NCBI RefSeq assembly: GCF_000425145.1
Contig: NZ_AULF01000009.1
Coordinates: 62,001-126,000 of the forward strand
Origin: Pedobacter glucosidilyticus DSM 23534
GTDB lineage: Bacteria > Bacteroidota > Bacteroidia > Sphingobacteriales > Sphingobacteriaceae
Reading direction: 5' to 3'
Length of the DNA: 64,000 nucleotides
Shown here: positions 26,253-35,736 of the stretch, in pieces
Layout: each line of letters begins with the position of its first letter
Position numbering within the stretch: position 1 is the first letter of the stretch
Made by a program: the position numbers and the translations under genes
The notes under the pieces: model-generated
What the model saw: only the letters and a program-made list of their open reading frames with translations
Databases searched by the model: none
Told to the model about the DNA's origin: nothing

Positions 26253-26378
26253 GAAAAAACAGAATGGAACGGTTTTATATTAGAAGTTTTAGATATGGAT
26301 GATAACCGCGTAGATAAGCTTTTAATTACTATACAAGAGTAGTGTATAAAACGTTTACAAATCCATCAAAAATAAAAA
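26253..26378. repeat. 126-bp direct repeat, right copy
   Basis: Second copy of the CNNM 3' end. It reads in frame to KLLITIQE and a stop, against KLLITIKE in the intact gene. It leads directly into the hairpin at 26376-26418, which is therefore probably the original terminator of the CNNM gene. Confidence 0.9.
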
Positions 26379-26420
26379 ACACTATATGTTGGTGTTTTAA
26401 ACCTTTATATAGTGTTTTCT
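26376..26420. terminator. Bidirectional terminator between the TA islet and the OmpA gene
   Basis: AAAACACTATAT (26376-26387) pairs perfectly with ATATAGTGTTTT (26407-26418). A/T runs on both sides serve the + strand and the convergent OmpA-family gene. Confidence 0.75.
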
Positions 26421-26454
26421 ATTAAATTTACTTGTTATTTATTAAAGATAATCT

Positions 26455-27780
26455 TTAAAAAAGTGTAAACTCAACCCTACGGTTTTCTTGTCTGCCAGCA
26501 GCAGTAGTATTACTTGCTATAGGTTGGTTTGGACCGTAACCTGTAGCTTCAATTCTAGAAGCATTAACTCCTTGGCTTACTAAATAAGCTTTTACTGCTT
26601 CTGCTCTTTCTTTAGATAAACGTAAGTTTAATTCCATAGAACCTGTATTATCCGTATGGCCAGCAAGTTTAAGGCTAAAGTTTTTTTCTACCAGTAAAGC
26701 AGCAACTTTATTTAAAGTAGGATAAGATACAGAGCGTAGGGTGGATTTACCCAAATCAAATTCTAAGTTTTTAATGGCTTCATCAACAATTTTTCTATCC
26801 ACCTCGGTTACCATTATTTTTTCTCTGATAATTTGTTTTGGTGTGGTTAAAGGACATCCAGCGCCATCAACTACAGTATTTGCAGGTGTGTTAGCACATT
26901 TGTCAAATTTATTAGCTACTCCGTCACCATCATCATCGCCTAAATCTTTAGCATATTGCTCCCTGTCTCTCAAAGCATTTTGTTCTGCATTAGATAATGC
27001 TCTTCTTAGCTCTTCACTTTCTGCAGCTGTTTGTTTTCTTAAATCAGCCAAAGCGCTATAATTAGCTAATTGTGGGTTTTCTTTTTTCCCCAAAGCAAAC
27101 TCAACACCTGCATGTCCGTAAGAGAAATTATCAAATCTAGAGCCAGCAACACCATCAAAAGTGTTTGTTTTCATGAAATTTACATCATAACCCAAATCTA
27201 GGTTAACACCTTTGGCTATGCCTATTTTAAAACCTGCACCTACAGGTACAAACCAATTTTCTGCATACCCACGGTTTGGCCCCGCATTTACCACCTCAGC
27301 GTTAGAGGATAAATATCCAGCCCCAGCTTTTACATAAGGCGAAAAATATCCTTGCTCATTATTGATACTCAAATTGGCTAAAGTGAAATTGGCTGTTAAA
27401 GCAGCAGACCACTCTATATGAGATTTAAAACTTGAACCTTCATATAAGGTATTAGCAGAAGTGTTAGGAACCAAACTTGATGCTCTTAATCCTTCAACCT
27501 TACCAGCCAAAAAATCTGCCTGAATTCCAAATGATGGTATAATTTGCTTTTTTAAATAGCCACCATAACCCCAGTTTTCTTTTGGAGTATTAAAATCATT
27601 TGTTTGACCTCTGAATACCGTGTATGGAGTTAATACTCCACCATGTATACCAACGGACCACGTACGGAAATTTTTAGTTGAAAAACGAGATGTTGTCTCT
27701 GCGGTTGTTTCCTGTGCATTACTTTGTGTTGCTAAACTTGATAAAACAAGCAGCATACTAATTTTAGAAATTGTTTTCAT
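26455..27780 (-). CDS. OmpA family outer-membrane protein
   Basis: A 441-residue protein: signal peptide to ~residue 22 (ATQSNAQ), a beta-barrel region (~30-235, alternating GYGGYLKK, SPYVKAGAGYL, GAGFKIGIAKGVNLDLGYDVNF), a short charged helical linker (~240-275), a calcium-binding thrombospondin type 3 repeat (DDDGDGVANKFDKC, ~280-293) and a C-terminal OmpA peptidoglycan-binding domain (~320-441; LAGHTDNTGSMELNLRLSKERAEAV, TGYGPNQPIASN, GRQENRRVEF). It should link the outer membrane to peptidoglycan. It is a single-gene transcript reading away from ettA's 3' end. Confidence 0.9.
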   Translation of the reverse strand: MKTISKISMLLVLSSLATQSNAQETTAETTSRFSTKNFRTWSVGIHGGVLTPYTVFRGQTNDFNTPKENWGYGGYLKKQIIPSFGIQADFLAGKVEGLRASSLVPNTSANTLYEGSSFKSHIEWSAALTANFTLANLSINNEQGYFSPYVKAGAGYLSSNAEVVNAGPNRGYAENWFVPVGAGFKIGIAKGVNLDLGYDVNFMKTNTFDGVAGSRFDNFSYGHAGVEFALGKKENPQLANYSALADLRKQTAAESEELRRALSNAEQNALRDREQYAKDLGDDDGDGVANKFDKCANTPANTVVDGAGCPLTTPKQIIREKIMVTEVDRKIVDEAIKNLEFDLGKSTLRSVSYPTLNKVAALLVEKNFSLKLAGHTDNTGSMELNLRLSKERAEAVKAYLVSQGVNASRIEATGYGPNQPIASNTTAAGRQENRRVEFTLF

Positions 27781-27995
27781 AGCTTAATCAATTAAATCGG
27801 TAACATAATAAGGTTACCGAATAATAGGTGTATTAGAAAAACCCTGCCAAGAATTTTTATAAGTTATAATCAGGCTCTGTATCATAAAGAGCTGGTATTT
27901 ATCTTGAGCTTTGTTTTGTCTTGTACTCTTGGCAGTACATGATGAACCTATATTTAAGAAGATGTATGATTTTTTATGAGCTATTCTTACAAAAA

Positions 27996-28021
27996 AAGCC
28001 CGCTTCGTTAAAAGCAGGCTT
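27996..28021 (-). terminator. Terminator of ettA
   Basis: AAGCCCGCTT (27996-28005) and AAGCAGGCTT (28012-28021) pair with one mismatch. The A-run on the left (27990-27997) is the U-tract for the minus strand. Confidence 0.7.
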
Positions 28022-28041
28022 CTTAAAAATACTTATGTAGC

Positions 28042-29721
28042 TTAAGCTAGTTTTCTATATTTAATCCTTTTAGGTGTAACATCACCCAATCTCTTTTTAC
28101 GGTTTTCCTCATATTCTGAGTAATTGCCTTCAAAGAAATACACTTGCGAATCGCCTTCAAAGGCTAAAATATGGGTACAAATCCTATCTAAAAACCACCT
28201 ATCGTGAGAAATTACTACGGCACAACCTCCAAAATTCTCTAAAGCTTCTTCCAAGGCTCTTAAAGTATTCACATCTATATCATTGGTAGGCTCATCTAGT
28301 AATAAAACGTTAGAGCCTTCTTTTAAAGTAATTGCTAAATGAGCTCGATTACGTTCACCTCCAGATAAAACCCCAACTTTTTTCTGTTGGTCTGCTCCGT
28401 TAAAGTTAAATTTAGAAACATAAGCTCTAGAATTGGTGGCTTTATTTCCTAACATCATGGTCTCATGTCCGCCGGTAATATTCTCCCAAACAGATTTTTC
28501 TGGGTCTAAATCATGATGCATCTGATCTACATAACCTAATTTTACAGTCTCTCCAACTCTAAAAGTACCAGCGTCTGGCGTCTCTTGGCCAGTAATTAAC
28601 CTAAATAAAGTAGTTTTTCCGGCACCATTTGGCCCTATAATACCCACTATACCAGCCGGCGGAAGAGAGAAAGTTAAATTTTCAAATAGTACACGGTCTC
28701 CATAAGCTTTGGTTACACCATTAGCCTCAATAACCACATTACCTAATCTTGGTCCTGGCGGGATAAACAGTTCCAGTTTATCTTCTCTTTCTTTAGTTTC
28801 TTCTGATGCTAATTTCTCATAATTACCCAATCTGGCTTTAGATTTTGCATGTCTGGCTTTTGGTGCCATTCTAACCCATTCTAGTTCTCGCTCTAAAGTT
28901 TTTTGGCGTTTGCTTTCGGTTTTTTCTTCTTGGGCTAGGCGTTTAGCCTTTTGATCTAACCAAGATGAGTAATTACCTTTCCATGGAATACCTTCTCCAC
29001 GGTCTAATTCTAAAATCCAGCCAGCAACATTATCTAAGAAATACCTGTCGTGGGTAACCGCTATGACAGTTCCTTCGTAGTTTTGCAAGTGCTGCTCTAG
29101 CCAATCCACAGATTCCGCATCTAAGTGGTTGGTAGGCTCATCTAACAATAAAACAGCAGGTTCTTGTATTAATAATCGGCATAAAGCTACACGTCTTTTT
29201 TCCCCTCCTGACAATGTGGCAATCTTAGCGTCAGGTTCTGGGCAACGTAAAGCGTCCATAGCTCGCTCTAATTTTGCATCTAATTCCCATCCGTTAGCAG
29301 CATCAATTTGGTCTTGCAAAACGCCTTGTCTTGCCAAAAGTTTATCCATCGCATCAGCGTCTTCATAAACTTCGGGTAAACCAAATTTTTCGTTTATTTC
29401 TTCGTATTCTTTCAGGATGTCTGTAATCTCTTTTGCACCCTCTTCAACCACCTCTTTAACGGTTTTTTCTGGGTCTAGCTCTGGTTCTTGTGCTAGGTAG
29501 CCTACAGAAAAACCTGGAGATAATACTACTTCTCCTTGGTAAGATTTATCTAAGCCAGCAATAATTTTTAATAGGGAAGATTTACCCGATCCATTTAACC
29601 CTATTACGCCAATTTTAGCGCCGTAAAAGAAAGAAAGGTAAATATTTTTTAGTACCTGTTTCTGTGGTGGATAAATCTTATTTACCCCTGCCATTGAAAA
29701 GATTATTTTCTCGTCTGCCAT
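28042..29721 (-). CDS. ettA: Energy-dependent translational throttle protein EttA (ABC-F)
   Basis: A 559-residue cytoplasmic ABC-F protein, about the normal EttA length. Two nucleotide-binding domains: the first has Walker A GLNGSGKSS and signature LSGGEKRRVALCRLL; the second has GPNGAGKTT and LSGGERNRAHLAITL. Both have an LLLDEPTNHLD- or LLLDEPTNDID-type Walker B. A charged inter-domain linker (KAKRLAQEEKTESKRQKTLERELEWVRMAPKARHAKSKARL) is typical of EttA, which acts at the ribosomal E-site in response to the ATP/ADP ratio. The start ATG is at 29721. It is transcribed divergently from clpC. Confidence 0.92.
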   Translation of the reverse strand: MADEKIIFSMAGVNKIYPPQKQVLKNIYLSFFYGAKIGVIGLNGSGKSSLLKIIAGLDKSYQGEVVLSPGFSVGYLAQEPELDPEKTVKEVVEEGAKEITDILKEYEEINEKFGLPEVYEDADAMDKLLARQGVLQDQIDAANGWELDAKLERAMDALRCPEPDAKIATLSGGEKRRVALCRLLIQEPAVLLLDEPTNHLDAESVDWLEQHLQNYEGTVIAVTHDRYFLDNVAGWILELDRGEGIPWKGNYSSWLDQKAKRLAQEEKTESKRQKTLERELEWVRMAPKARHAKSKARLGNYEKLASEETKEREDKLELFIPPGPRLGNVVIEANGVTKAYGDRVLFENLTFSLPPAGIVGIIGPNGAGKTTLFRLITGQETPDAGTFRVGETVKLGYVDQMHHDLDPEKSVWENITGGHETMMLGNKATNSRAYVSKFNFNGADQQKKVGVLSGGERNRAHLAITLKEGSNVLLLDEPTNDIDVNTLRALEEALENFGGCAVVISHDRWFLDRICTHILAFEGDSQVYFFEGNYSEYEENRKKRLGDVTPKRIKYRKLA

Positions 29722-29913
29722 TATTTCATCAATTGAAAGGCAAATATCGTTTTTTTGGTCAGAAACAGGTAAAAATTCTTAACTTCACTAGTGTAAAGCG
29801 GTTTTCCACTATATTGGTTAAATTGTTGATAAAAACTACTAAACGTTACTCTTGCATTTCTAAAACTATTTGATACATTAGAACGTTTCTACACTTATAG
29901 AGAAAGGTATTAT

Positions 29914-32460
29914 ATGGAAGCTAAATTTTCGCCCCGAGTTAAAGACGTAATTTCTTACAGCCGTGAAGAGGCTTTAAGATTAGGTCATGATTATATTGGC
30001 ACAGAACATTTGCTATTGGGTTTGATTAGAGAAGGAGATGGGGTAGCGATAAAGATTTTAAAATCTTTGGGTGTTGATACAGCAAAGCTTCGCAGAGCTA
30101 TTGAAGATGCCGTACGTGGTACTTCTGCTATTACTGCTAATTTAGGGAACATTCCCCTAACCAAGCAAGCAGAAAAGGTATTGAAGATTACCTACTTAGA
30201 AGCTAAAATTTTTAAAAGCGATATTATAGGTACAGAGCATCTTTTATTATCCATTTTAAGAGAAGAAGATAATATTGCTTCTCAGATATTGGCGCAGTTC
30301 AATTTAAATTATGAAATATTTAAATCTGAAGTAGAAAATAATAAAGGTGGTTTTAGAGATGATCCTACAAATTCTGCAACCAGTGGTGGTGATGATGACT
30401 TTAAAGAAGAAGAGTCTTTTTCTACACCTAAGAAGGTTTCAGATATCAAATCTAAAACGCCAGTACTTGATAATTTCGGAAGAGATTTAACAAAAATGGC
30501 CGAAGACGGGAAACTAGATCCTATCGTTGGTCGCGAGAAAGAGATTGAGCGTGTGTCTCAAATTTTATCTCGTCGTAAGAAAAACAATCCTATCTTAATA
30601 GGAGAGCCTGGTGTGGGTAAATCTGCCATTGCAGAAGGTTTAGCTTTAAGAATTGTACAACGTAAAGTTTCAAGAGTATTATTTAACAAGAGAGTTGTTA
30701 CACTTGATTTAGCTTCTTTGGTGGCTGGTACAAAGTATCGTGGCCAGTTTGAAGAGCGTATGAAGGCTGTGATGAACGAGTTAGAGAAATCTCCAGATGT
30801 TATTTTGTTTATTGATGAGATTCATACCATTGTTGGTGCTGGTGGTGCCTCCGGCTCATTAGATGCTTCTAATATGTTTAAGCCTGCATTAGCTCGTGGA
30901 GAAATCCAATGCATTGGTGCTACAACTTTAGATGAATATCGTCAGTACATAGAGAAAGATGGTGCTTTAGACCGTCGTTTCCAAAAGGTGATGATAGAGC
31001 CTGCTACGCCAACAGAAACTATCGAGATTTTAAACAGAATCAAAGAAAAGTACGAAGAGCATCACGGTGTAACTTATACTGATGAGGCTATTGAAGCTTG
31101 CGTAAGCTTAACTTCAAGATACATTACGGATAGATTTTTACCAGACAAAGCTATTGATGCTTTAGACGAGGCTGGCTCTAGAGTTCACTTAACCAATATT
31201 CATGTTCCGCAAAATATCATTGATATTGAGCAAAAAATAGAACAAATAAAGGTTGAGAAGAATAAAGTAGTTCGTAGCCAAAAATACGAAGAAGCAGCAA
31301 AACTTCGCGATACTGAGAAAAATCTGTTAGAAGAATTAGATAAAGCTAAGGCAGAGTGGGAAGCAGAAACTAAAACCAAGAGATATATTGTTTCTGAGGA
31401 TAATGTAGCCGAAGTAGTTTCTATGATGACTGGTATTCCGTTACAACGTGTGGGACAAACCGATAGCCAAAAACTATTAGGTATGTTCGAGAAAATTAAC
31501 GAAAAAATTATTGGTCAGGATGATGCTATCAAGAAATTAACCAAAGCAATACAACGTACCAGAGCCGGATTAAAAGATCCTAAAAAACCAATTGGTTCTT
31601 TCATTTTCTTAGGACCTACAGGCGTTGGTAAAACAGAGTTGGCTAAAGAACTTGCCCGTTTCATGTTTGATGCAGACGATGCTTTGATTCAGATAGATAT
31701 GAGCGAGTATATGGAGAAATTTGCTGTTTCCAGATTGGTAGGAGCGCCTCCAGGTTATGTGGGTTATGAAGAGGGCGGACAGTTAACCGAGAAAGTGCGT
31801 AGAAAACCTTATGCTGTGGTATTGCTAGATGAGATTGAAAAAGCGCATCCAGATGTATTTAATATCTTATTGCAAGTTTTAGATGAAGGCCAGTTGACAG
31901 ATTCTCTAGGTCGTAAAGTCGATTTTAGAAATACCATCATCATCATGACTTCAAATATCGGAGCTCGTCAGTTAAAAGATTTTGGACAAGGTGTTGGTTT
32001 TGCAACTTCTGCTAAATTATCACAAACCGAAAGTCATAATAAAACCGTAATTGAAAGCGCTTTAAAAAGAGCATTCGCTCCTGAGTTTTTAAACCGTGTT
32101 GATGATGTAATTGTGTTTAACTCTCTTGAAAAAGAAGAAATATTCCAAATTATTGATATAGAATTAAAAGCTTTATTTGGTCGAGTTCAAACTCTGGGTT
32201 ATGATATCAAATTAACTGAAGCTGCTAAGGATTATATTGCTGAAAAAGGCTTTGATGCCAATTTTGGTGCTCGTCCTCTAAAAAGAGCTATTCAGAAATT
32301 CTTGGAAGATCCGATTGCAGAAGAAATTCTTAAAGGAGAGCTTACAGAAGGTGATACCATGGAAGTAGATTATGATAAAGAAAAAGATCAAATCCATATC
32401 ATAGGTAAAGCCGCTAAAAAGAAAAAGAAGAAGGAAGAAGAAAAAGAAGGTGGAGAATAA
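29914..32460 (+). CDS. clpC: ClpC-type AAA+ ATPase (Clp protease subunit)
   Basis: An 848-residue unfoldase for the ClpP protease. Two Clp N-terminal repeats (~5-140; [32 protein letters not shown]), the first AAA+ domain with Walker [10 protein letters not shown] (~228) and Walker [11 protein letters not shown], a UVR-like coiled coil (~430-480), and the second AAA+ domain with GPTGVGKTE and [16 protein letters not shown]. The C-terminal [14 protein letters not shown] tail is charged. An XGF-type ClpP-docking loop was not located with certainty. A strong hairpin terminator follows. Confidence 0.92.
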   Translation: MEAKFSPRVKDVISYSREEALRLGHDYIGTEHLLLGLIREGDGVAIKILKSLGVDTAKLRRAIEDAVRGTSAITANLGNIPLTKQAEKVLKITYLEAKIFKSDIIGTEHLLLSILREEDNIASQILAQFNLNYEIFKSEVENNKGGFRDDPTNSATSGGDDDFKEEESFSTPKKVSDIKSKTPVLDNFGRDLTKMAEDGKLDPIVGREKEIERVSQILSRRKKNNPILIGEPGVGKSAIAEGLALRIVQRKVSRVLFNKRVVTLDLASLVAGTKYRGQFEERMKAVMNELEKSPDVILFIDEIHTIVGAGGASGSLDASNMFKPALARGEIQCIGATTLDEYRQYIEKDGALDRRFQKVMIEPATPTETIEILNRIKEKYEEHHGVTYTDEAIEACVSLTSRYITDRFLPDKAIDALDEAGSRVHLTNIHVPQNIIDIEQKIEQIKVEKNKVVRSQKYEEAAKLRDTEKNLLEELDKAKAEWEAETKTKRYIVSEDNVAEVVSMMTGIPLQRVGQTDSQKLLGMFEKINEKIIGQDDAIKKLTKAIQRTRAGLKDPKKPIGSFIFLGPTGVGKTELAKELARFMFDADDALIQIDMSEYMEKFAVSRLVGAPPGYVGYEEGGQLTEKVRRKPYAVVLLDEIEKAHPDVFNILLQVLDEGQLTDSLGRKVDFRNTIIIMTSNIGARQLKDFGQGVGFATSAKLSQTESHNKTVIESALKRAFAPEFLNRVDDVIVFNSLEKEEIFQIIDIELKALFGRVQTLGYDIKLTEAAKDYIAEKGFDANFGARPLKRAIQKFLEDPIAEEILKGELTEGDTMEVDYDKEKDQIHIIGKAAKKKKKKEEEKEGGE

Positions 32461-32481
32461 GTAGAACTTCTTCTATCAAGA

Positions 32482-32516
32482 AAAGCATCACAAATAATTG
32501 TGGTGCTTTTTTTGTT
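32482..32516 (+). terminator. Terminator of clpC
   Basis: AAAGCATCACAA (32482-32493) pairs with TTGTGGTGCTTT (32498-32509), with one G-T pair, followed by a T-run. Confidence 0.8.
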
Positions 32517-32582
32517 AGTATGCAACCATCATCATATATCAATCGTCTAATAATTAATTATTCATTTTTAAATATAACACAC

Positions 32583-32981
32583 ATGAAGAAGCTAGCCATC
32601 GTTTTATTAGGTATATTGGTGTTAGGAACATCATCTTGCCGAAAAGTAACAGAAGAATATTATACCATCCCAAATAAAACCATTTATGATGTTGTCCAAG
32701 AAAATGAATGGATTACTAATGATGGCGGAGTAACTTATTCATTTTCTATTCCTTTATCAGAAATTAATCAGAATGTTTATGATTTAGATGGTATTTTGGT
32801 TTATGGGACCTTTGTTGATGGTGAAGATGAACCTATTCCAAATGTATTTGAGGGGATTTCTTATACCTATGCCGTTAGAGTAGGGGCCATCATCATCAAG
32901 GTACAAAGTACTGATTTAGGAGTGATTAACAGACCTGGTGCTTTACCGGTTAAAATAGTGTTAATCCCGTCAGAACAATAA
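32583..32981 (+). CDS. Small lipoprotein of unknown function
   Basis: 132 residues from ATG 32583, chosen because MKKLAIVLLGILVLGTSSCRK is a lipoprotein signal with lipobox LGTSSC; the 21 codons available upstream give no plausible N-terminus. The mature part is short, acidic and beta-strand-rich (VTYSFSIPLSEINQNVYDLDGILVYGTFVDGEDEPIPNVF). I do not recognise a family. It is monocistronic, between the clpC terminator and a bidirectional terminator shared with accA. Confidence 0.75.
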   Translation: MKKLAIVLLGILVLGTSSCRKVTEEYYTIPNKTIYDVVQENEWITNDGGVTYSFSIPLSEINQNVYDLDGILVYGTFVDGEDEPIPNVFEGISYTYAVRVGAIIIKVQSTDLGVINRPGALPVKIVLIPSEQ

Positions 32982-33010
32982 GATATATTTATCATGTGTC
33001 TGGTATAAAA

Positions 33011-33049
33011 AAGCCTCAAAACCATTATTTGGTTTTGAGGCTTTTTTTA
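33011..33049. terminator. Bidirectional terminator between the lipoprotein gene and accA
   Basis: AAGCCTCAAAACCA (33011-33024) pairs perfectly with its complement at 33030-33043. A T-run follows for the + strand and an A-run precedes for the minus strand. Confidence 0.85.
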
Positions 33050-33068
33050 TCGAGTGCTGTATTAGATT

Positions 33069-34025
33069 TTAGTCTTCTACAACAACACCCATGCTGCAAA
33101 ATTTCTCAATTCTCTCATCAATTAACTTCTCGATTTTTTTAGCTTTCAGCTCAGATAAATCTGTCAGTAACTGGCTTTTGATGGTTTCTGCCATAGCTTT
33201 AGGGTCTTGATGTGCGCCACCTAAAGGTTCTTTAATAATACCATCTATCAGCTTATTGTGATACATATTATCAGCAGTAAGCTTTAAGCATTCTGCTGCT
33301 TGTTCTTTAAAATCCCAGCTTCTCCATAAAATAGAAGAACATGATTCTGGTGAAATAACAGAGTACCATGTATGCTCTAACATATAAACTTTATCTCCAA
33401 TACCTATGCCCAAAGCTCCGCCAGAAGCACCCTCACCAACAATGATACAGATGATAGGAACATTTAGCACAGACATTTCAAGTAAGTTTCTTGCAATAGC
33501 TTCACCTTGTCCACGCTCTTCGGCTTCAAGACCAGGGAAAGCACCCGGTGTATCGATAAAGGTAATAACAGGTTTGTTAAATTTTTCGGCAAGCTTCATC
33601 AGTCTCAATGCCTTTCTATATCCTTCCGGATTAGCCATACCAAAATTTCTGTACTGGCGCATTTTGGTATTTACACCTTTTTGATGACCAATAATCATCA
33701 CAGATTGCCCGGCAATAGTTCCGAAACCACCAACAATGGCTTTATCATCTTTAACGGTTCTATCACCATGCATCTCTATAAAATCATCACAAATCATTTC
33801 TATGTATTGCAATGTATAAGGTCTTTCTGGATGCCTAGAGATTTGTACTTTTTGCCAGCCTGTGAGGTTGTTATATATGTCTAGCTTGGTTTTTTGTATT
33901 TTATCTTGCAGTTCTTTCAATGTAGCAGACATATCTACCTTAGTTTTTTCTGCTACCTGCTTTACTTTTTCAACCTGTTGCTGTAAGTCTGCAATAGGTT
34001 TTTCAAAGTCGAAAGATGTATTCAT
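33069..34025 (-). CDS. accA: Acetyl-CoA carboxylase carboxyltransferase subunit alpha
   Basis: A 318-residue protein of normal AccA length for the first committed step of fatty-acid synthesis. It forms the carboxyltransferase with AccD, which is not in the window. Clear segments: [16 protein letters not shown] (N-terminal helix), [72 protein letters not shown], and [39 protein letters not shown] (oxyanion/acyl-CoA region). Start ATG at 34025. Confidence 0.93.
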   Translation of the reverse strand: MNTSFDFEKPIADLQQQVEKVKQVAEKTKVDMSATLKELQDKIQKTKLDIYNNLTGWQKVQISRHPERPYTLQYIEMICDDFIEMHGDRTVKDDKAIVGGFGTIAGQSVMIIGHQKGVNTKMRQYRNFGMANPEGYRKALRLMKLAEKFNKPVITFIDTPGAFPGLEAEERGQGEAIARNLLEMSVLNVPIICIIVGEGASGGALGIGIGDKVYMLEHTWYSVISPESCSSILWRSWDFKEQAAECLKLTADNMYHNKLIDGIIKEPLGGAHQDPKAMAETIKSQLLTDLSELKAKKIEKLIDERIEKFCSMGVVVED

Positions 34026-34081
34026 ATCGCTCCTTTTATTTAGGTTGCTAAGTTATCGTTTAATCTTAAATTTTAAAAAAA

Positions 34082-34588
34082 CTAATTTACAACAACTAGT
34101 TGTTTGTATTTCTGGAGTTGAGTTGCAGAAAGCACTTTTTTAGTTGCGATATGAGCTTTTAAATAGGCGTTTCTTAATTCGCCCTGCAGAGCCCCGATTT
34201 TATTGGTATAAAAAATTAAAGAACCATCGTTTATTTTCTGCTCTTTAAACAAAGTATTGAGTTTACTTTCTTGAGCTAAAATGAAACTCCCCATTTCTTT
34301 AGCCTTTCTGGCCATTTCATTAAGGATTTGAGTGATTTGTGATTTTTGTGCAGCGTTTAAATTAAGTTGTTGTGCATATTGTAAAGCTTTCTGCGGTGAG
34401 GGATAATTATTTATTTCTGCTACCAAAACCAATTCAAGTGGATTTGCTTTAGTATAAGCCAAATATTGTTCATTGCTTAAATACGTTGGCTTTATACTTT
34501 TTAAAGAGTCTGTTTGGTAAGTATTAGCTTGTAACACAGAAAATCCTAATACGCAAAATAAAAGCGTAAATAGTGCAGTTTTCTTCAT
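34082..34588 (-). CDS. Periplasmic helical protein, Spy/CpxP-like
   Basis: 168 residues with a signal peptide (MKKTALFTLLFCVLGFSVLQA, cut near residue 21). The mature part is helical, with LNLNAAQKSQITQILNEMARKAKEMG and VLSATQLQKYKQL, which resemble the LTxxQ motifs of Spy/CpxP periplasmic chaperones/sensors. The family call is tentative. Its ATG immediately follows the stop codon of the 74-residue gene upstream, so the two are probably co-transcribed. Confidence 0.65.
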   Translation of the reverse strand: MKKTALFTLLFCVLGFSVLQANTYQTDSLKSIKPTYLSNEQYLAYTKANPLELVLVAEINNYPSPQKALQYAQQLNLNAAQKSQITQILNEMARKAKEMGSFILAQESKLNTLFKEQKINDGSLIFYTNKIGALQGELRNAYLKAHIATKKVLSATQLQKYKQLVVVN

Positions 34589-34813
34589 TTAATTTTCAGG
34601 TTTGATTTTATTAAGTTTCTCTTTTGCAGCATCCCATGTATTTTGCTGAGGTTTTTCTTGTGTGTTATCAATAAGTTCTTGTAGGTTAGCCAAGCCTTTT
34701 AACACTTCCTCGGCTTTAATATTTGCCTTTTTTAAATATAATAAGTCAATAATTAAAGCTTTACTATTTCCTTTATCATCTGTTATCATGCTGATGCCTG
34801 CTGTCATAATCAA
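34589..34813 (-). CDS. Small hypothetical protein upstream of the Spy-like gene
   Basis: 74 residues; the true start could be a later Met (residue 3 or 9). It contains MITDDKGNSKALIIDLLYLKKANIKAEEVLKGLANLQELID, a beta-turn-beta then helix arrangement seen in small antitoxin-like proteins, but there is no toxin partner nearby. The stop codon abuts the ATG of the next gene (TAAATG), indicating translational coupling. Function unknown. Confidence 0.6.
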   Translation of the reverse strand: MIMTAGISMITDDKGNSKALIIDLLYLKKANIKAEEVLKGLANLQELIDNTQEKPQQNTWDAAKEKLNKIKPEN

Positions 34814-34863
34814 ATATTTAACGTTTCAATAGCAAATATGGTATTAAATTTTTAAGCATAAAA

Positions 34864-34892
34864 AAAACCGGGTCTTAAACAGGCCCGGTTTT
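34864..34892 (-). terminator. Terminator of the 34912-35397 gene
   Basis: AAAACCGGG (34864-34872) pairs with CCCGGTTTT (34884-34892); the A-run on its left is the U-tract on the minus strand. Confidence 0.8.
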
Positions 34893-34911
34893 ACGTAAGG
34901 TGGTTTTAATG

Positions 34912-35397
34912 TTAAATTTTTATTGAAGTAACTGTAGTGATATTATCTTCTGGAGAAACTAATAAGATAACTTGTTTTTCTCCGCTGATTAAAGATACCC
35001 AGTATGAACCAGTGTCATCAGAAAATTGGAAATCAGATGGTCTTGAAATGATTTTAACAATTTTTTGAATTTTAGCACCAGCGTAAGTATCATAAATACT
35101 TTTTAACGCAACTTTAGAAAACTCTTCTGTTTTAACAATTTGTGTAGCAACTAAAAACTCATTTTGTAAATTGTATAAAGCGTAAGCTGGTTTATCATTT
35201 AATTTAAAAAACGCAGTTTGAAATTTTTCATTGATATTCCACTTTACATCAGTTGCGTTGTAAAAGTTATAAGCAAATTGTCTTAAAACATTTTCTGCAA
35301 CGTTTCCAGATTTTGAAGCCGCTTTAGAGTCTTTTTCGTCAGCAAAGCTTACTGTTAAACTCAATAATAGTGCGATTGATAATATAGCCTTTTTCAT
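34912..35397 (-). CDS. Secreted PepSY-like (DUF2874-like) protein
   Basis: 161 residues with a signal peptide ending SFA-D (~residue 19). The mature sequence (FYNATDVKWNINEKFQTAFFKLNDKPAYALYNLQNEFLVATQ, then IVKIISRPSDFQFSDDTGSYWVSLISGEKQVILLVSPEDNITTV) has the strand pattern of small PepSY-like periplasmic proteins common in Sphingobacteriaceae. Assignment is by pattern only. Monocistronic, with its own terminator. Confidence 0.6.
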   Translation of the reverse strand: MKKAILSIALLLSLTVSFADEKDSKAASKSGNVAENVLRQFAYNFYNATDVKWNINEKFQTAFFKLNDKPAYALYNLQNEFLVATQIVKTEEFSKVALKSIYDTYAGAKIQKIVKIISRPSDFQFSDDTGSYWVSLISGEKQVILLVSPEDNITTVTSIKI

Positions 35398-35736
35398 AAT
35401 TTTAAATTTTAAATAGTAACATAATTATTTACACAACAAAAGTATGTTAATATTATTAAATATGTAAGTAAAATTTAATTTTTATAAAAAATTCATATTA
35501 AAAAGACTTTTTAATTAAAAATGAAAAAAATCTTAGTGTAAATACTACACTATTTGATAAATTTATAAAAAGACTTGGTAGGTAAGGGTGATTTTATTTT
35601 GTAAGTGTTTGATAAAGAGCTTTTTTGTGTAAAATATTTGTTAAATAGATGTGATTTTATTGTGAATCTTGGCTTGATGAAACAAAAAAGGGCTGATTCT
35701 AAGAATCAACCCTTATTAAAAGCGTCATGATTTTGT
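35398..35736. other. 339-bp AT-rich intergenic region
   Basis: No gene seen. It should contain the promoter of the 34912-35397 gene on its left. On its right is the M1 peptidase terminator: AAGGGCTGATTCT (35688-35700) pairing with AGAATCAACCCTT (35702-35714), one mismatch. The rest is low-complexity A/T. Confidence 0.7.
35688..35714 (-). terminator. Terminator of the M1 peptidase gene
   Basis: Near-perfect 13-bp arms with a very short loop; the A-run at 35684-35689 is the U-tract on the minus strand. Confidence 0.7.
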
